A stretch of DNA of 64,000 nt, taken from Tenebrio molitor. Lineage: Eukaryota; Arthropoda; Insecta; Coleoptera; Tenebrionidae. The first letter of the stretch is position 1. Each line of letters starts with the position of its first letter. The notes under the pieces were generated by a model. That model made no database searches, was not told the DNA's origin, and saw only the letters and a program-made list of their open reading frames with translations. Of this stretch, positions 48,586 through 60,199 are shown piece after piece. The stretch lies in contig NC_091046.1 of assembly GCF_963966145.1 (NCBI RefSeq), positions 39,494,001 through 39,558,000 of the forward strand, read 5' to 3'. Both the position numbers and the translations under genes were made by a program.

Positions 48586-51370
48586 AAGCTTCTTCAATCA
48601 ATTTGACTTAATAATTATGTGAATTACATCAAACCCAACTGCATCATTTTGTAAATTAATTAATAAAAATAGATTTGCTTTATTTGTGATATTTGCAATT
48701 TATCGAGATATAATAGGAGTAGTGTAATGAAGTTCAGCACTTGTTTTCATAATTGAATAATTCAAACTGTAAAGACATATTTCAGCAACACACAGATAAT
48801 AATGAAGAACATTTGCAGTTTTACAAACAGTAAATTAACATATTTCGCTAGTGCTTGGTATAAATTGAAGATTTTAGATTATCACAGATAACTTCCAGTT
48901 AATTTTTAAATGGAAGTTGAAATATGGTTGACTGGAAAGTCCGGAAGTGTTAGATAATCTCCACATTCAGAAGCAACCTGGACCATGGCTAATTAATAAT
49001 TACCAATTAGGTAACTTTCTATTCTTCGTAATAAGGAAGCGATAACCAGTGGTGTACCTGGGAGCACCTGGATAATCACCGAAGATAAGAGAATCCCTCG
49101 TTACTAAATTGATATAACAAAACTTGTCCATTTTAGTCAATTTCCATCGTTCCGCGCTCAGAAACCGAAGAAAAATCGTTGTTGTTGTTGTTTAACGACC
49201 CATCTTTTCGATATCACAAATATCGATCTAGATGTGGAGGGTAGATGTGTACAAAGAGGGTCTTTAAATTTCATTTCGGGTACGTTGCCACATCGGCACC
49301 CAAAATTAAAAGAATACCTCCGTTTAATTATCCATTTAAAATTTTTGTTCCGATTCGATCTGAAACGTCGATAAAACATTGTCCGCGGTGAGTTATTATT
49401 ATAATTTAATTTCAGTACGGCCCACGACGATAACAATCATCAATTAACATCAACCACATGACGGATAAAACATTTGCATCGGCTCTGGAAGCTAGACAGA
49501 TGAAATCAATTCGTTTGATTTGGTTCTTCGGCGGCCTTGCTGGCGTCTCCGACGAGATATTTACCGATTGCAATGCCGCTCCCGACGTCACGACAATAAT
49601 TTTAATTGTGAAACGCTGGAAATGATAACTTGTTAAAAATAATCTCGATCAGGTTGGGTCGGTGTTGTGTTCGTGTTTTCAAGACTGACCAGTTTATAAC
49701 CGCATCCGCGACTCCTTGGCACTCGGGGGGCTTCTGGTCAGGAGACGAAGACAGAACTCGTTTCGATTTGTTGGTGTTGAAAGGAGAACGAATGTTTAAA
49801 TATCGGTGTCACCGGTTGTTGTCCTCTCCGGTCGGTGCAGTTGAATTCATTACTCGCTGTATTAACAGGACGCATTTGTGTGTGACATTTTGATGAAACT
49901 GATTGTGCTTTTGGTCAAACTTCACTAAATGCCAACCGGAGGAATCGGGACAAGACTATCGCAGGAAGAAGTGCACCAGATTAATACAATCAAGCTGCAG
50001 ATGTTGCTGTACTATTTAAGATTTGTTCTGCAGAAGCGCGACAGTACTGGAGCTTAATGAACGTTCGAATACCGTTTTAATAATATCTGGGACGAGAGAA
50101 ATGTGCAAGTCGACTATTATTTATTAATCTCTAACCGTCAAAGTCTAGTAAATTATAAAAGGGAATTTAAAATTTGAAGTTTCCGTTAACTGTTCGCAAG
50201 AAAAACTTTCTCCAAAGAATTAAATCTAGCTTAGGAGAATGTAGAAGAATAAATTAAAAAATGTCAATCTCTTGCGTAAATTACCATATTCCATCGGGGC
50301 ATTTAATTAACATTTAAAGTTTTATATTAAATGAAGAATTACACAATTCAAATTTAACATTCCAAAACTAAACATGTTCTACTTGTGATTATTAAATATT
50401 ATTTGTATTGCACCTGTTAAAATATATCTGTTGGTGAAATGTATTTCAGATGTGTGTTGACATGTCGGCCTTGTTTTAAACAATGAACTGCAAAATGTTC
50501 CAGAATGAAAGTCATCTGCAAATATATCTTGGGGGAACTCAACAAGTCTTGCAAAACCGACCTTAGCAACCCAGCGCGATCTCAGCTTGGACGAATAAAA
50601 TCGCTACCACCAACCGGCATCGAAAAGTTGTGTTGTTTTTTCCCAGATATACACTGAAGAATTAAAAAAAATACTGAAAGAATAGAGATTTATCTACAAA
50701 TTCAGGGAGTTTAGTATTTGGATTGGATATTTTAAAAAGACACAGCAAACTTAAGATTGTAATCGATGAAACCGAAAGGTGAGCTCACTACACCACGATA
50801 TACTCGGCACAGAATTTTGCCACTACGTATCTCTGAGATGTCATATTTTGTTGAAACAAAATGCAGAACACAACCAGAAATTTTCTCTATCTAGCAAACT
50901 TTGTTTCAAGAAAATCGATCTTCTAGTTTTTGAGATAAAGATTCAAACAGAGAGACAGACAGACGAAAATTTTAAAAATTGCGAAAATGTCTTCTGTATG
51001 GCGTTAGTAACCCAAAAAGATAGACAGACACTTCAAGCTGTTGTTCTTTGATAATGTACCTACCATGCAATCTTGTTTTTAAGAACATTTTACTCTTTAA
51101 AAAAATTAATTTCAATAAAAGTCAATTTTTGGATTTATTTTTATTTTACATTTTTCGAAAAACTGTTCTGACTGACCTACTTATTAAATACCTATAATAA
51201 AATTTTTGTATCAAACTCAAATTTTCATTTTCATTTTTCATAAATGAAGGAGTTGTAGGAAATTTCCAAAAACTTACTCTTTATTAAATCTTTAATGTGG
51301 CAATGGTAACGTTACTTCTATGAAATTGTATTGTATGATAATATGGTATTCTACAGCAAAAAATAATCTA
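48586..51370. other. Non-coding stretch
   Basis: No gene supported. A (GTT)n run lies at 49176-49190. 49440-49900 is less AT-rich, with an 87-codon plus frame (49630-49893) lacking motifs. Confidence 0.5.
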
Positions 51371-51537
51371 CAGTAAAAGCTCCCATAAGCGGACACCGTC
51401 CGTCTCCAATTTTTCAAGAAAGTTCAAAGGAACAAGGATATGTAGACCATAACATTAAGTATGTATTATAAACACTTTTAATATAGATGTAGATAAAAAA
51501 ATATATTCAAATTTTATATAAATTACACAGGTGTCCC

Positions 51538-52070
51538 AAAAAAAAGACGAGGCCCTCCATAATTTCCTTAACTATCGGAGGATTTTAATTATCTATACAC
51601 CAAACTAAATGGTTGTGAATAGGCTACAAAATGCCTTAATAAAATCACGTGTAGCTTCAAAGCTGAACTGTCAAAATATATTTTTTTGTTCGACAGTATC
51701 AGAATTTGAAAATTTTCTCCTATGTGAACGGATTTTGATAAATGTGACAACTTGTCAAAACGAAACGTCAAGTTAATTTTAAAGATTTTAAGCGATTTGG
51801 AGCCTTCAAGGTGCTCGTCGAACAAAAAAACGTTGTATTCAACTCGTTCTTGTGTAAATTGGGCCTTTTTTGGTACTCGTGGGCCTTTAAAACGCTCGTT
51901 TCACTCGCGTTTTAATCTGTCCCACTCATACCAAAAAAAGCCTAATTTACACACGAACTTGTTAAATAAATAACTATTTTTTAAATTCGAACACATATTT
52001 TTTTAGTAATTCTGATAGCGATTTTATTCTGAAAACAACAATGTATCACGATTATACACTTGTATCGTTG
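51538..52070 (+). mobile_element. Family J element, copy 2, interrupted and truncated
   Basis: Starts CAGGTGTCCC and follows copy 1 through 'TCTATACACCAAACTAAA' and 'AATAGGCTACAAAATG' to about 51688. It is then interrupted by X (51694-51985) and resumes with 'TTCTGATAGCGATTTTATTC' and 'AAAACAACAATGTATCACGA' until about 52060. The right-hand arm is missing. Confidence 0.8.
51694..51985. mobile_element. Hairpin element X nested in J
   Basis: A 292-bp insertion flanked by TTCGA on both sides (51689-51693 and 51986-51990), a likely 5-bp target duplication. The right half is a large palindrome: 'TTGTGTAAATTGGGCC' and 'TTTTTTGGTACTCGTGGG' oppose 'CCCACTCATACCAAAAAAAG' and 'CCTAATTTACACACGAA'. The centre is CpG-rich (AACGCTCGTTTCACTCGCG). 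Read in reverse, its right terminus contains AATAGTTATTTATT. Non-coding. Confidence 0.6.
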
Positions 52071-52104
52071 TATCCTAAAAATACAGAAAAGTGTTTCAAA
52101 AAAC

Positions 52105-52250
52105 ACTACAATCGTCTATGCTCAAACTCAAAATATTTTGACAGACGCTTGAGTTTTTTCAATTTTAAAACGTTCAACACATTCTCTCTGCATTATAAAC
52201 GTCCACTATTTGCATTTTTTCGTTTAGGGTTAAAATATGCCTGTTTTTCC
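52105..52250 (-). pseudogene. pogo-type transposase N-terminus, remnant 2
   Basis: Minus-strand frames give 'RHILTLNEKMQIVDVY' followed, after a frameshift near 52178, by 'RFKIEKTQAS'. This is the helix-turn-helix start of pogo/Tigger transposases (usual pattern LTLNEKxxIVDxY ... ERFKIGKTQAS). It lies in the same place and on the same strand relative to the element ends as the copy at 33.2 kb. Only about 45 residues remain; the CENP-B-type and catalytic domains are gone. Confidence 0.75.
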
Positions 52251-52488
52251 ACATTATGTATTATCGCGAGAGCAACTCATAAACTAATAAGAGTATTTCA
52301 AAAAATGCTGATGTACGTAAAACGGGGAAGCACCTGGCGACTCTGGCTGGTGGAGAGTCACTGGCAATTGGCTGGAGTCGTGTCCGCCTAAGAGAGCGTT
52401 AAGAGGGAGGAAAAACTGCTGTCCGTGTCCGTTCAACAAAGTGTCCGTTCAATAGAGCTGTCCGTTCATAGGAGCTGTCCTGTGACTG

Positions 52489-55400
52489 GTTGCGATGTAG
52501 CAAGTAACGCATCAAGAAGAATGAAAACTATGTAACGACAAAACGGATTGTGATAGGCATAATCATTGCTGTCGGAAAATGCTTTGGCGTATTATTATTA
52601 TTAGTTCCCGATAAGCGTAGCTAAACTGAGCTGTTTTTCGTACTTGACTCCCGCCTTATTCTTGATATTCAATTTATCACTGTAGCAGGAAATTATAGTC
52701 CGAAACTGTATTCACAGATTTTTTCTTGGCTATTGGTTGGCATTTAAATTAGATCTGGTATCAACGAAATGAAAAATACCCTGCCCAACAACTAGCCCCG
52801 TGATTTATACAGATTCGAGTTACGTCGAAGCTATAATTTAACAAAGCCAGTTAATTGTTGGGACACACCGTAATTAATCAAACATCGATGTTGATAGATT
52901 TTGATAGTTCGGTACCCGGGGGCATTGACGCTGTGCGTATCCGCCGGACGACAGTTTTATAAACTACAATTAAAATGTTTTGTTCTTCGCGGCGGCACCA
53001 AGAAGCAGCTATTGTTTAGTGGCCTCAAACAAATGTCTGTGCAGCATATTTCATTTAATTGTAGGTTTATGGGGGCCATCAAAGCGCACAAATACTTAAT
53101 AAACGTCTGTACGGTACACGTCTTTTATTCATCGGCTTCTCCTTTTGTGCACATACCTACATTTAGCTACCGGCAAATGGTAAACTGCTGTAATTATGAG
53201 GGGCGAGTGGCAGGTGTCTGATTACATGAAAACTTATCTATGAACGGATTACGCTATTACTCCCACATTTAGACAATCTGGCCGATCTGTCACGTCTGTG
53301 CGGCATATTACACTATGAGCTTTCGAAAAAATTGCGAAATATGTAAGGCCACCTACAATGGCAACAACGAGACATAAAGACAATTCAAGATTGTATCGCA
53401 ATTATCACTCAGAATTTATCTATTGCCAGTGTATAATAAATATTTAATTCTTTTGTAAAGTTACATTATATTCTGATTTGTATTTTCAACTGCTAGATTT
53501 ATGCTTCATGCCTCGCTATTCGTGGCAGTATTTAGCCAGTTAACACCTTGAATAGTGATGAGCAAACTACCCTAATTTATAAAAATGCAAAATTGTAGTA
53601 TACTCGTAATATCCTTAAAACGTGTTATTTTTAAGTGTAATTTTGAAATTTATGATGCTGAACGTAGTATTAAGGCAAATTTAGCGCTGCCGCTTACAGC
53701 AATTTATGCATTTTCAGAAATGTTTCCTCCCGTCCGCCACGACTTAAAAATAAAAATACATTTCTTGTATTATACTAAATTTTTAAAGGTCCACTCCATG
53801 TACGTGTCTAAATAAATTTTTGATCGAGAGCTCTCTGACAAGCATTTTGTTTTTGTCACGTATGTCGCAGCTTACGGGGCGTCAGGGGTCTAGAGTAATT
53901 TTGTGTTTACGTCGGTGTCTTTGTTTTTCATCTTTTGTCGCATTTTTCATAACCAACAGTTTTTTCAAAACTAAAATGATCTACTCAACTGACCAAAAAG
54001 CGTTTATAAGACAGAAAGTTATTTTCGTAAATGTCGTAACGTTAATAGTGAGTGCAACATTGTTTGCAAAAATTTCAATTTCAGTTTCCACTAGTTGCCG
54101 TTTATTATCAACAATTTCTGGAATGTTTAGAAGATCTTAGTACCAGGAAAAGTTTAGAAAAATAGATACCCTTTGAAGAACAATGGAAATATTGGATGTT
54201 GACCTAGCGGACTTGAGTCTGGGTTCACAGATTGATAAAAATTGGATTGCCTCTCAAATGGAACCAAGAGACTAACGACAATTTGGTTTGTTAAATGTGA
54301 ACAAGCATCAAAACACGCTAAAGTGAAAAGTCAATACTTAAAAGAAGAAATTCCACGAAGGATATTTTATTAGGAGTAAATAACTTCATGCTCTTGACGA
54401 TGACGACCACGCAAAGCAATCAGTGTAAACATATTTTTAGAAGAGGAAGAAATCCAGTACTGGGAGCATTTCTCCTCATTCAGCTGACCCAAGGGACATT
54501 GAACATGAAAATCAGTTAGAATTCTTTTATGTACTGGGACAAAAAAAAGGCTCTATCAAGGAGTAAGAATGCTGTTGGAACGTTACATTTGTAGATCCAA
54601 ATCTTATTAGTAAAGAATTTAAAATTCCGTGGTATTCCAAAAAAATCAAGCAAAATATTCAAAATGTGAATGTTTTTAGAATAATGTCATTATTTTCTGG
54701 TACATACTTTTGTATAGATTTTGTAAAACCTTCATCCACGATAAGAACATTTGATTATTATCAAATATCATCCACATTGTAACACACCTTTCAGAAAACT
54801 TTTTGGAAAACTATGAAAAACACTAATATTATTAAAATGCATCCACTGTCTTAGTTGAAACAATTTTAAATTTCTGAATTAATTCTGGGGATTTTTGAAG
54901 GTATCAGTTTTTAAATGAAGCTTTTAAACTATCACCAAGAAAAGAAAAAGTTTAATAAAAGACTTACACAACACAAATATAATTTAAATTAAGTCAATTC
55001 AGCCAGACTAAAAAATATAAAAATTTTGCTTGGTGAAAGTTCAAAAAACCTCATACATAATTGATTTTGAACTATTGTGAAACTCACAAACATTATTTTC
55101 TTTTCAAAATTGATTCAAGAAGTCCAAAAAATATTCAATTTCAGACTATCATAAGGAATTTTCCTACTTTTAGATATAACTAGAGCCTGAAGCCTGTGTT
55201 TTCAATTCATTCATGTATTACAAAAAAAAAACCAGAACTTCCACAAAAACTTTCATTTCCTTAGATATTTACTTTATTTATTTATTTCTTTTCTTCACTA
55301 AAGTAAACTTTCCTGGCAAAATTGTTTTAAGGAATCTTGTCTTTAATTTCTAACAACTGTATTCAATAATAATAAATAAATAAGAGTATACTGTTTTTAG

Positions 55401-55527
55401 GCATTAATGAATGTTTTACTTATTATTAAGAATTTTTTTGTAGTAACGCTTTCACTAAGTTAAGTATATAAACAAAAACTAGCATTTTCTAACAAAATAA
55501 TTTTATTAAAAACATCACAAATCAAGT
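52489..55527. other. AT-rich non-coding stretch
   Basis: No gene recognised. 54170-54660 has coding-like composition in pieces (several short frames), but I could not identify a domain. Confidence 0.4.
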
Positions 55528-55702
55528 ATCGGGTGTTCATTTAAATTTCCGGTTAAAGTTGGCGTTGAAGAGTCGATTATGAACGCACCACTCGTGTAAA
55601 AACACAAACAGCGCAAAAACTGAGGTAAGATTTATTAAACGGGCGATGCGTTCACAATCTTCAACGCCAACATTTTCGCGGAAATTTAAATGAACACCCG
55701 AT
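55528..55702. mobile_element. Family E element, compact full copy 3
   Basis: 175 bp with both termini: ATCGGGTGTTCATTTAAATT at the left and its complement AATTTAAATGAACACCCGAT at the right. Inner repeats 'GTTGGCGTTGAAGA' and 'TCTTCAACGCCAAC' also oppose each other. The terminal TA steps seen in other copies are altered here. Non-coding. Confidence 0.87.
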
Positions 55703-55859
55703 GCATAGTGTGTGACTTTTTCTTCTTAATTAAACCAAAATTTGTAATCTTCAATCAAAAGAACTCAATATTATTCATCTTTGAAGCCAATTGCACCAAA
55801 TGGTGCGGTAGAGTTTATTTACCGCTCAAGAGAAAATTTCTTCGGACGACCTTGAACGT

Positions 55860-56300
55860 ACACAAATTGCATCTGTACCTACTACGCGAATGTTCGTCGC
55901 ACATCACAGGCGATAAACAAGGTGGAAGACGTGACCACATCTGCCAGGTGTACGTCAAGAAGCCCCAGCTCACAAACTGTGTCTTCCATCTCCGCAGCAG
56001 CCACCCTCTTCTCTATCTATTTTAGTAGAGGAAATGTGAATAATCAGCCGAATATAACTGCTGTTTGTTATCTAAACTGGGGTGCCAACGCACTCGTACA
56101 TAAGCATTCTCAATATGATGGCTTGTTTGCCGCAGGCAACACAAATTAACACTTACACGCTTCTGTTCTCTATGAATAATTGCAGATGTGGGAAAAATGG
56201 AGACAATACGTCGTTAAGCCATTTCCCCGTGAGTTGCACGCAGAAAACTCCCGTTTGCGAGCCGGAATCGTCTGTTCAAAGTGCAGTCAATGGTCCAAAA
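55860..56300 (+). other. Coding-like segment, unproven
   Basis: Two adjacent plus-strand blocks look more coding-like than their surroundings. At 55891-56025 the frame reads 'GGRRDHICQVYVKKPQLTNC'. Around 56186, TTGCAG is followed by a frame 'CGKNGDNTSLSHFPVSC'. Both are cysteine-bearing, as in secreted proteins, but the minus strand is also open across the first block and I could not fix splice donors. I make no family call. Confidence 0.2.
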
Positions 56301-56913
56301 TGAGAAATGGTGCGCTGCTTCCAGACAGATGCTCGCTGCACTCGTAATCAAAAATAAACAAGCGAGACCTCTCTACATGTCGCGAAATTTATAACGAAGA
56401 GAAGTTCGTGCGGTTTGAGAGCCCATACTGACAAATTGGACCCGTTTCCGACCACTCTTTGGAAAATTTTAAACCGAAAGTTTTAACGATCACCATTAGG
56501 CCTCAGATTATACCTTTGATGTTGCGAGACGTATGCAGTTATTAGTGTCCTTCCATGTCCGCCAAGATTTCAACCGGTTTTACATCGGAAATAAACGGAG
56601 GAAGCTTTTTCCTCCACGCTTACAAAATCGACGTACACGAAATCTTTTTGTCGCTATTAATGCGATTACGGAATTTCAGAGGTTAGAATAGTGGAGCTTT
56701 AAAATCTCGAGAGCTTTTCTTCCGTCGGAGGTGCCAAATAAATATTTCGCGTGGCACTACAGAATTATAAATGTGTTGTTGTAGCACACAATAAACTTGT
56801 CTCGACGATTTAACCCGTTTTACAATAATCGCTGCTTTCCGTGTTGTGGACATGGTTTCGCAATGGACGTAAATAGTTAATTTGACAAGTTCCACATCAA
56901 TAAAGCTACTTAC

Positions 56914-56976
56914 GTGGTGTCGCACACTTCACTTGCTCCGGTGCGGCTCCTGCAAAAGCTCCAGCAGGACGATCAT
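56914..56976 (-). other. Candidate 63-nt exon, minus strand
   Basis: On the minus strand TCTGTTGTTGCAG precedes, and GTAAGTAG follows, a 63-nt block (21 codons exactly). The frame leaving one base at each junction is open and reads 'DRPAGAFAGAAPEQVKCATP', so both junctions are phase 1 and the exon is symmetric. The block is GC-richer than its flanks. A second acceptor-like TTTTGCAG lies inside it. I do not recognise the peptide. Matching phases, canonical sites and an open frame together make this the best host-exon candidate here, but no neighbouring exon was found. Confidence 0.38.
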
Positions 56977-59207
56977 CTGCAACAACAGAGTTCCGCTGTA
57001 TTTATCACAGGTGATAATGACTGCATCGCGTCATGAGCTTTAATGGCCGTTATCAATCTCTATAAGTTATAACAGCAATAATTTCCTTGGCCATTATCCT
57101 CGATCAGTTAATTATAAAAATGTCGCGTCATCAATTACAAATTTGTTTAATTAATTGGAAACTCGACAGAAATTAGTTGGGTGATGGCGCTGCACGGACG
57201 CACTTTATACCGTTTTTTTTTTGTCAAATTGGTAACAATGATATTAATGAACGTCCATAAATTGGATCAACGGCCGAGATACTTTTATCGCCATCGAATC
57301 CGCCAGTCGTGCTTGTTTCCAATGGGTCCGTGGGTCCACATTTTAATGAAAACTCGGCCCAACATGTCCGATTATTCCGCAAAGAACCTAATGAACGGCA
57401 AACAAAAAAAAAATTAAACAAAATAATAAAAGCCAGTGAAAAAGTTACAATTAAATGCAGGATATGAGCACAGCCGCACAGTCGCACAGACGAACAGCCG
57501 AACCGTTTAATTGATGGAGTCCATTAGTATTCCCCGTTGTTGTTTTGACCGACTGTGTGTCAATTATATACTGCATTACTTAAGTGGTCATCCACTTACA
57601 AGTTACATTTTTATCTCGTCCATTATTACTGTCTTTACGGCCTGAAATTTCCTCCATTCGAGAATCGCCTCTTCGTTGATCCTGCTGGTCCGAGGCGGCG
57701 GTGATCGTGACGTGGAGAGGTTTCCTGCAAGGAAGCTTCTAAAAAAGTGGACCTGTCTCGCTGCAGGCGCTAGTAACGTCGAGGATCACTCCGTGCGGAG
57801 CACTCGGATTTGTTGATAGAAATCAGGCTCGATTGTGGATAATTTAATTATTCTTCATCAACACGTCCGTCGAGAAAAATCACAAATTAGGTGTCCCGTA
57901 ACGTTCATGACGAGACCTTGTTAAGAAAAAATAGCCGGTTATGTAAAAGTCCACCGTTAAGAGCCCACCTACACTTGGAAATATTTTGATCCGAATCTTT
58001 TAAGCCTCGTCGAGATCCAACCCAATTAATTAAAGTATTTTTCTCTGTCATTAATTTTTCAGCGTCCGCGGTCTTGATTGCGGCAGGTGAGGTTCCCAGA
58101 ACGGGCTAAAATAATTATTGAGGTAGGCGTAGCTTGATTTGTTTATAGTGCGAATTGATAGAATGGCTCAGTAAATATTTATTTTTAAATTAATATTAAT
58201 CGCCTGTCGATGTTGCCAATTTCGGGTTGAATTTGAGTGACGGTCGGACGTTACTGTGCTTGGAAAACGGTTAACGCTGAAAAACAGTTACGGAATTTTT
58301 ATGTTTACAACTTTTCTTATAAGGATCTCATTAAAATGTAGACGGCAATTTGCAAATATTACGACCAAATAATTATTAATAGCAGCGACGATTAAAACTT
58401 TTCCGAATGATTATTTAAACTTTACAACTAAATCAAGAATAATTTGCATTTTTCCATTTTGTGATGAAGGTGATTTTAAACAAAAAATGGAGTTTTTTTA
58501 ATTGGAATAGTGCATGATTTTTATCTATGTTCCTAACTATTGAAACTTCATAATTTAAAGTAGCAGGAGAAATTGCATGTAGCAAAATGCGATCAACAAA
58601 AAAAGATATAAGGGACGCTAAGCTATGGAATACCAAATTTCTTCTATTTCTACAAAATATTTTTTTTACCTATTCCTAAATGTATTGGAAAGTTGACCAT
58701 TTTTTAAAGTATGTAATGATTTGCCAAAATATTCTTCGACCATGTCGAAATGTCAACATTTCCTCTCTTGTGCATTCGTACACGAGAAAACTTGACATCC
58801 TCGAAATGCGAATCGAAATGTTACTTCTGAAAATGTCTTCTCTTATTTAAGAACTTGCATCAATATCTCACTTCTCACAAATCGATTTTGCCTCAGACCA
58901 TACGTTTTAAAATTTCCTGTTTGGCACTGCAGACATATTGATATGTAGCTGGAGGCTTCTGTTAGATCTTGATTATCATATTGTTATTGTTTTGGATGTT
59001 TACAAACGAATTTCTAGCATATTCGTCAGGATCACGTCAAAATAAAATTAAAATTTTACATATTTCCGCAAGGAGAATGCTCTGTCACCTTCATATTTCT
59101 TTGAGACGTCTGAATAGATTTCTATTAAAAATTGATGATTAGAATTAAATTAAATTCAAAGACTTGTACAGCTTCTACTACTTGTAAAGGCAGATTATGG
59201 AATTATA
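56977..59207. other. Non-coding stretch with a micro-exon candidate
   Basis: No gene identified apart from the 24-nt candidate at 58063-58086. 57640-57800 is GC-rich without a convincing long frame. Confidence 0.45.
58063..58086 (+). other. Candidate 24-nt micro-exon
   Basis: A strong acceptor (TTTTTCTCTGTCATTAAT then TTTTTCAG) is followed by 24 nt and then GTGAGG, a usable donor. Twenty-four is a multiple of three and two of the three frames are open (one gives VRGLDCG). Micro-exons of this size exist in insect genes, but chance pairing of splice-like words in a window this long is also plausible. Confidence 0.25.
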
Positions 59208-59275
59208 TATCGGATGTTTTTTTAAATTTCACCTCGTAGTAGGCGTTGGAGAATCGAATCGATGGTTCTATTAAT
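59208..59275 (+). mobile_element. Family E element, terminal fragment 4
   Basis: Begins TATCGGATGTTTTTTTAAAT after TA, with 'GTAGGCGTTGGAGAATCGA' further in. Only the left end is visible. Confidence 0.6.
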
Positions 59276-59397
59276 ACACAAATACTAATACCTAATATTT
59301 TCCACAGAAGACCGACAAAAATGTATTTAATCTAGCGGGTTATGGGCCTCAAAACCCCGAAACCTGTCCACACTGGTGAATAAATGTTTGATTAGTG

Positions 59398-60183
59398 ATC
59401 GGGCGGAGATCTGGGGATGCGATGGAAGAAACATGAGGAGGTAGAGAGAGTGCAAGAAAAATATTTGAGATGGGTGCTTGGAGTGGGCAGAGAAACACCA
59501 GGTTACATAGTCGGGGAAGAATGCAAGAGGAATAGGCTTAGAATGAAAGCGGAAAAGAGAACGGCAAAGTTTTAGGACAAAATGGATGGAAAAGAAAAAT
59601 AACGCGGAGAAGAAGAGAGAAAGAAAGAGGACTATTAGAGGGACGGGTATGCCAGTGAAGAAGTGGAACGATTGAGAGCAAAAAGAAGCTGGATGAATGT
59701 AGAGTTGAGTGAAAGGGACAAAGACACAGGCAAGCAAGAAAGAAGGGAAAGAATCAAAGAATCCAGATACAACAGGAAGTATGAGAGGTGTATGACAGAG
59801 GAAATTCCAGAGTACTTGAGGGGAGAGAGTGCAAAAGAAAGAAAAATGATGGCGAGATTTAGATGTGGGAACGAGGAAAGAGAAAACAGGTGTTGGATGG
59901 AAGGAGAGGAAAGAAGGTGCAGAATGTGCTATGAAAAGAGAGAGACAATCGAGCACATGTGGAATGGAAGCGAAATAAGAGAGAGGGAGAGAAAGGAACG
60001 GGAAGACATACGGAATGAAGACGGAAGGGAGATAAGATGGATGAAAGAGATGTGGAAGATAAGGGAAAGGATAGAGAAGGAGAGGGGTGGGGATAGAAAT
60101 TAAAAAGGTTAATTTTGGAAATTTTGTATAAATGTTTATAATGTAACTAGGAATCCGAAAGCCTGTAGGTAGGGCAAAATAAA
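59398..60183 (+). mobile_element. 5'-truncated non-LTR retrotransposon (copy 2) with target-site duplication
   Basis: The insertion begins abruptly inside the reverse-transcriptase region and ends after a short 3' UTR (...GGCAAAATAAA). It is bracketed by AAATGTTTGATTAGTG (59382-59397) and AAATGTTTGATCAGTG (60184-60199), a 16-bp duplication with one mismatch. 5' truncation plus a target duplication is the classic signature of target-primed reverse transcription. It overlaps copy 1 (11226-11805 minus) in the 'QEKYLRW...ECKRNRLR' part and supplies the C-terminus that copy 1 lacks. Confidence 0.93.
59400..60103 (+). pseudogene. LINE ORF2 C-terminus with zinc-knuckle region
   Basis: Pieces in order: 'AEIWG' near 59406, then after a small indel '[17 protein letters not shown]', '[17 protein letters not shown]' and a stop at 59572. 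From 59663 a long open frame of 146 codons follows. This last part has the basic, glutamate-rich tail typical of the protein, including '[17 protein letters not shown]' and '[15 protein letters not shown]'. That stretch has the C-x2-C-x7-H spacing of the C-terminal zinc knuckle, but the expected final Cys is replaced ('WNGSE'). The intact last frame suggests fairly recent insertion, yet truncation and indels make it non-functional. The antisense strand shows a long open frame purely because the sense strand is purine-rich. Confidence 0.9.
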
Positions 60184-60199
60184 AAATGTTTGATCAGTG

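Larger units (their letters stand above)
51371..52488 (-). mobile_element. pogo/Tigger-like DNA transposon, copy 2, with nested insertions
   Basis: The left end is CAGTAAAAGCTCCCATAAGC followed by GGACA, preceded by TA. The right end has repeated GTCCGTTCAA/GTCCGTTCAT words and closes with TGTCCTGTGACTG. Ends and subterminal repeats follow the same plan as 32719-33511 but differ in sequence, so the two are related subfamilies. A family J element (from 51538) has inserted inside, itself split by element X. A transposase N-terminus remnant remains at 52105-52250. Confidence 0.78.

Noticed and set aside
54170..54660. Possible decayed transposase
   Set aside because: Composition is suggestive, but I could not find a conserved motif in any frame.
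59327..59956. Long minus-strand open frame (209 codons), Ser/Phe/Leu-rich
   Set aside because: It is the antisense of the LINE C-terminus, whose purine-rich sense strand makes the opposite strand stop-poor. The sense strand has family-specific motifs and a target-site duplication.
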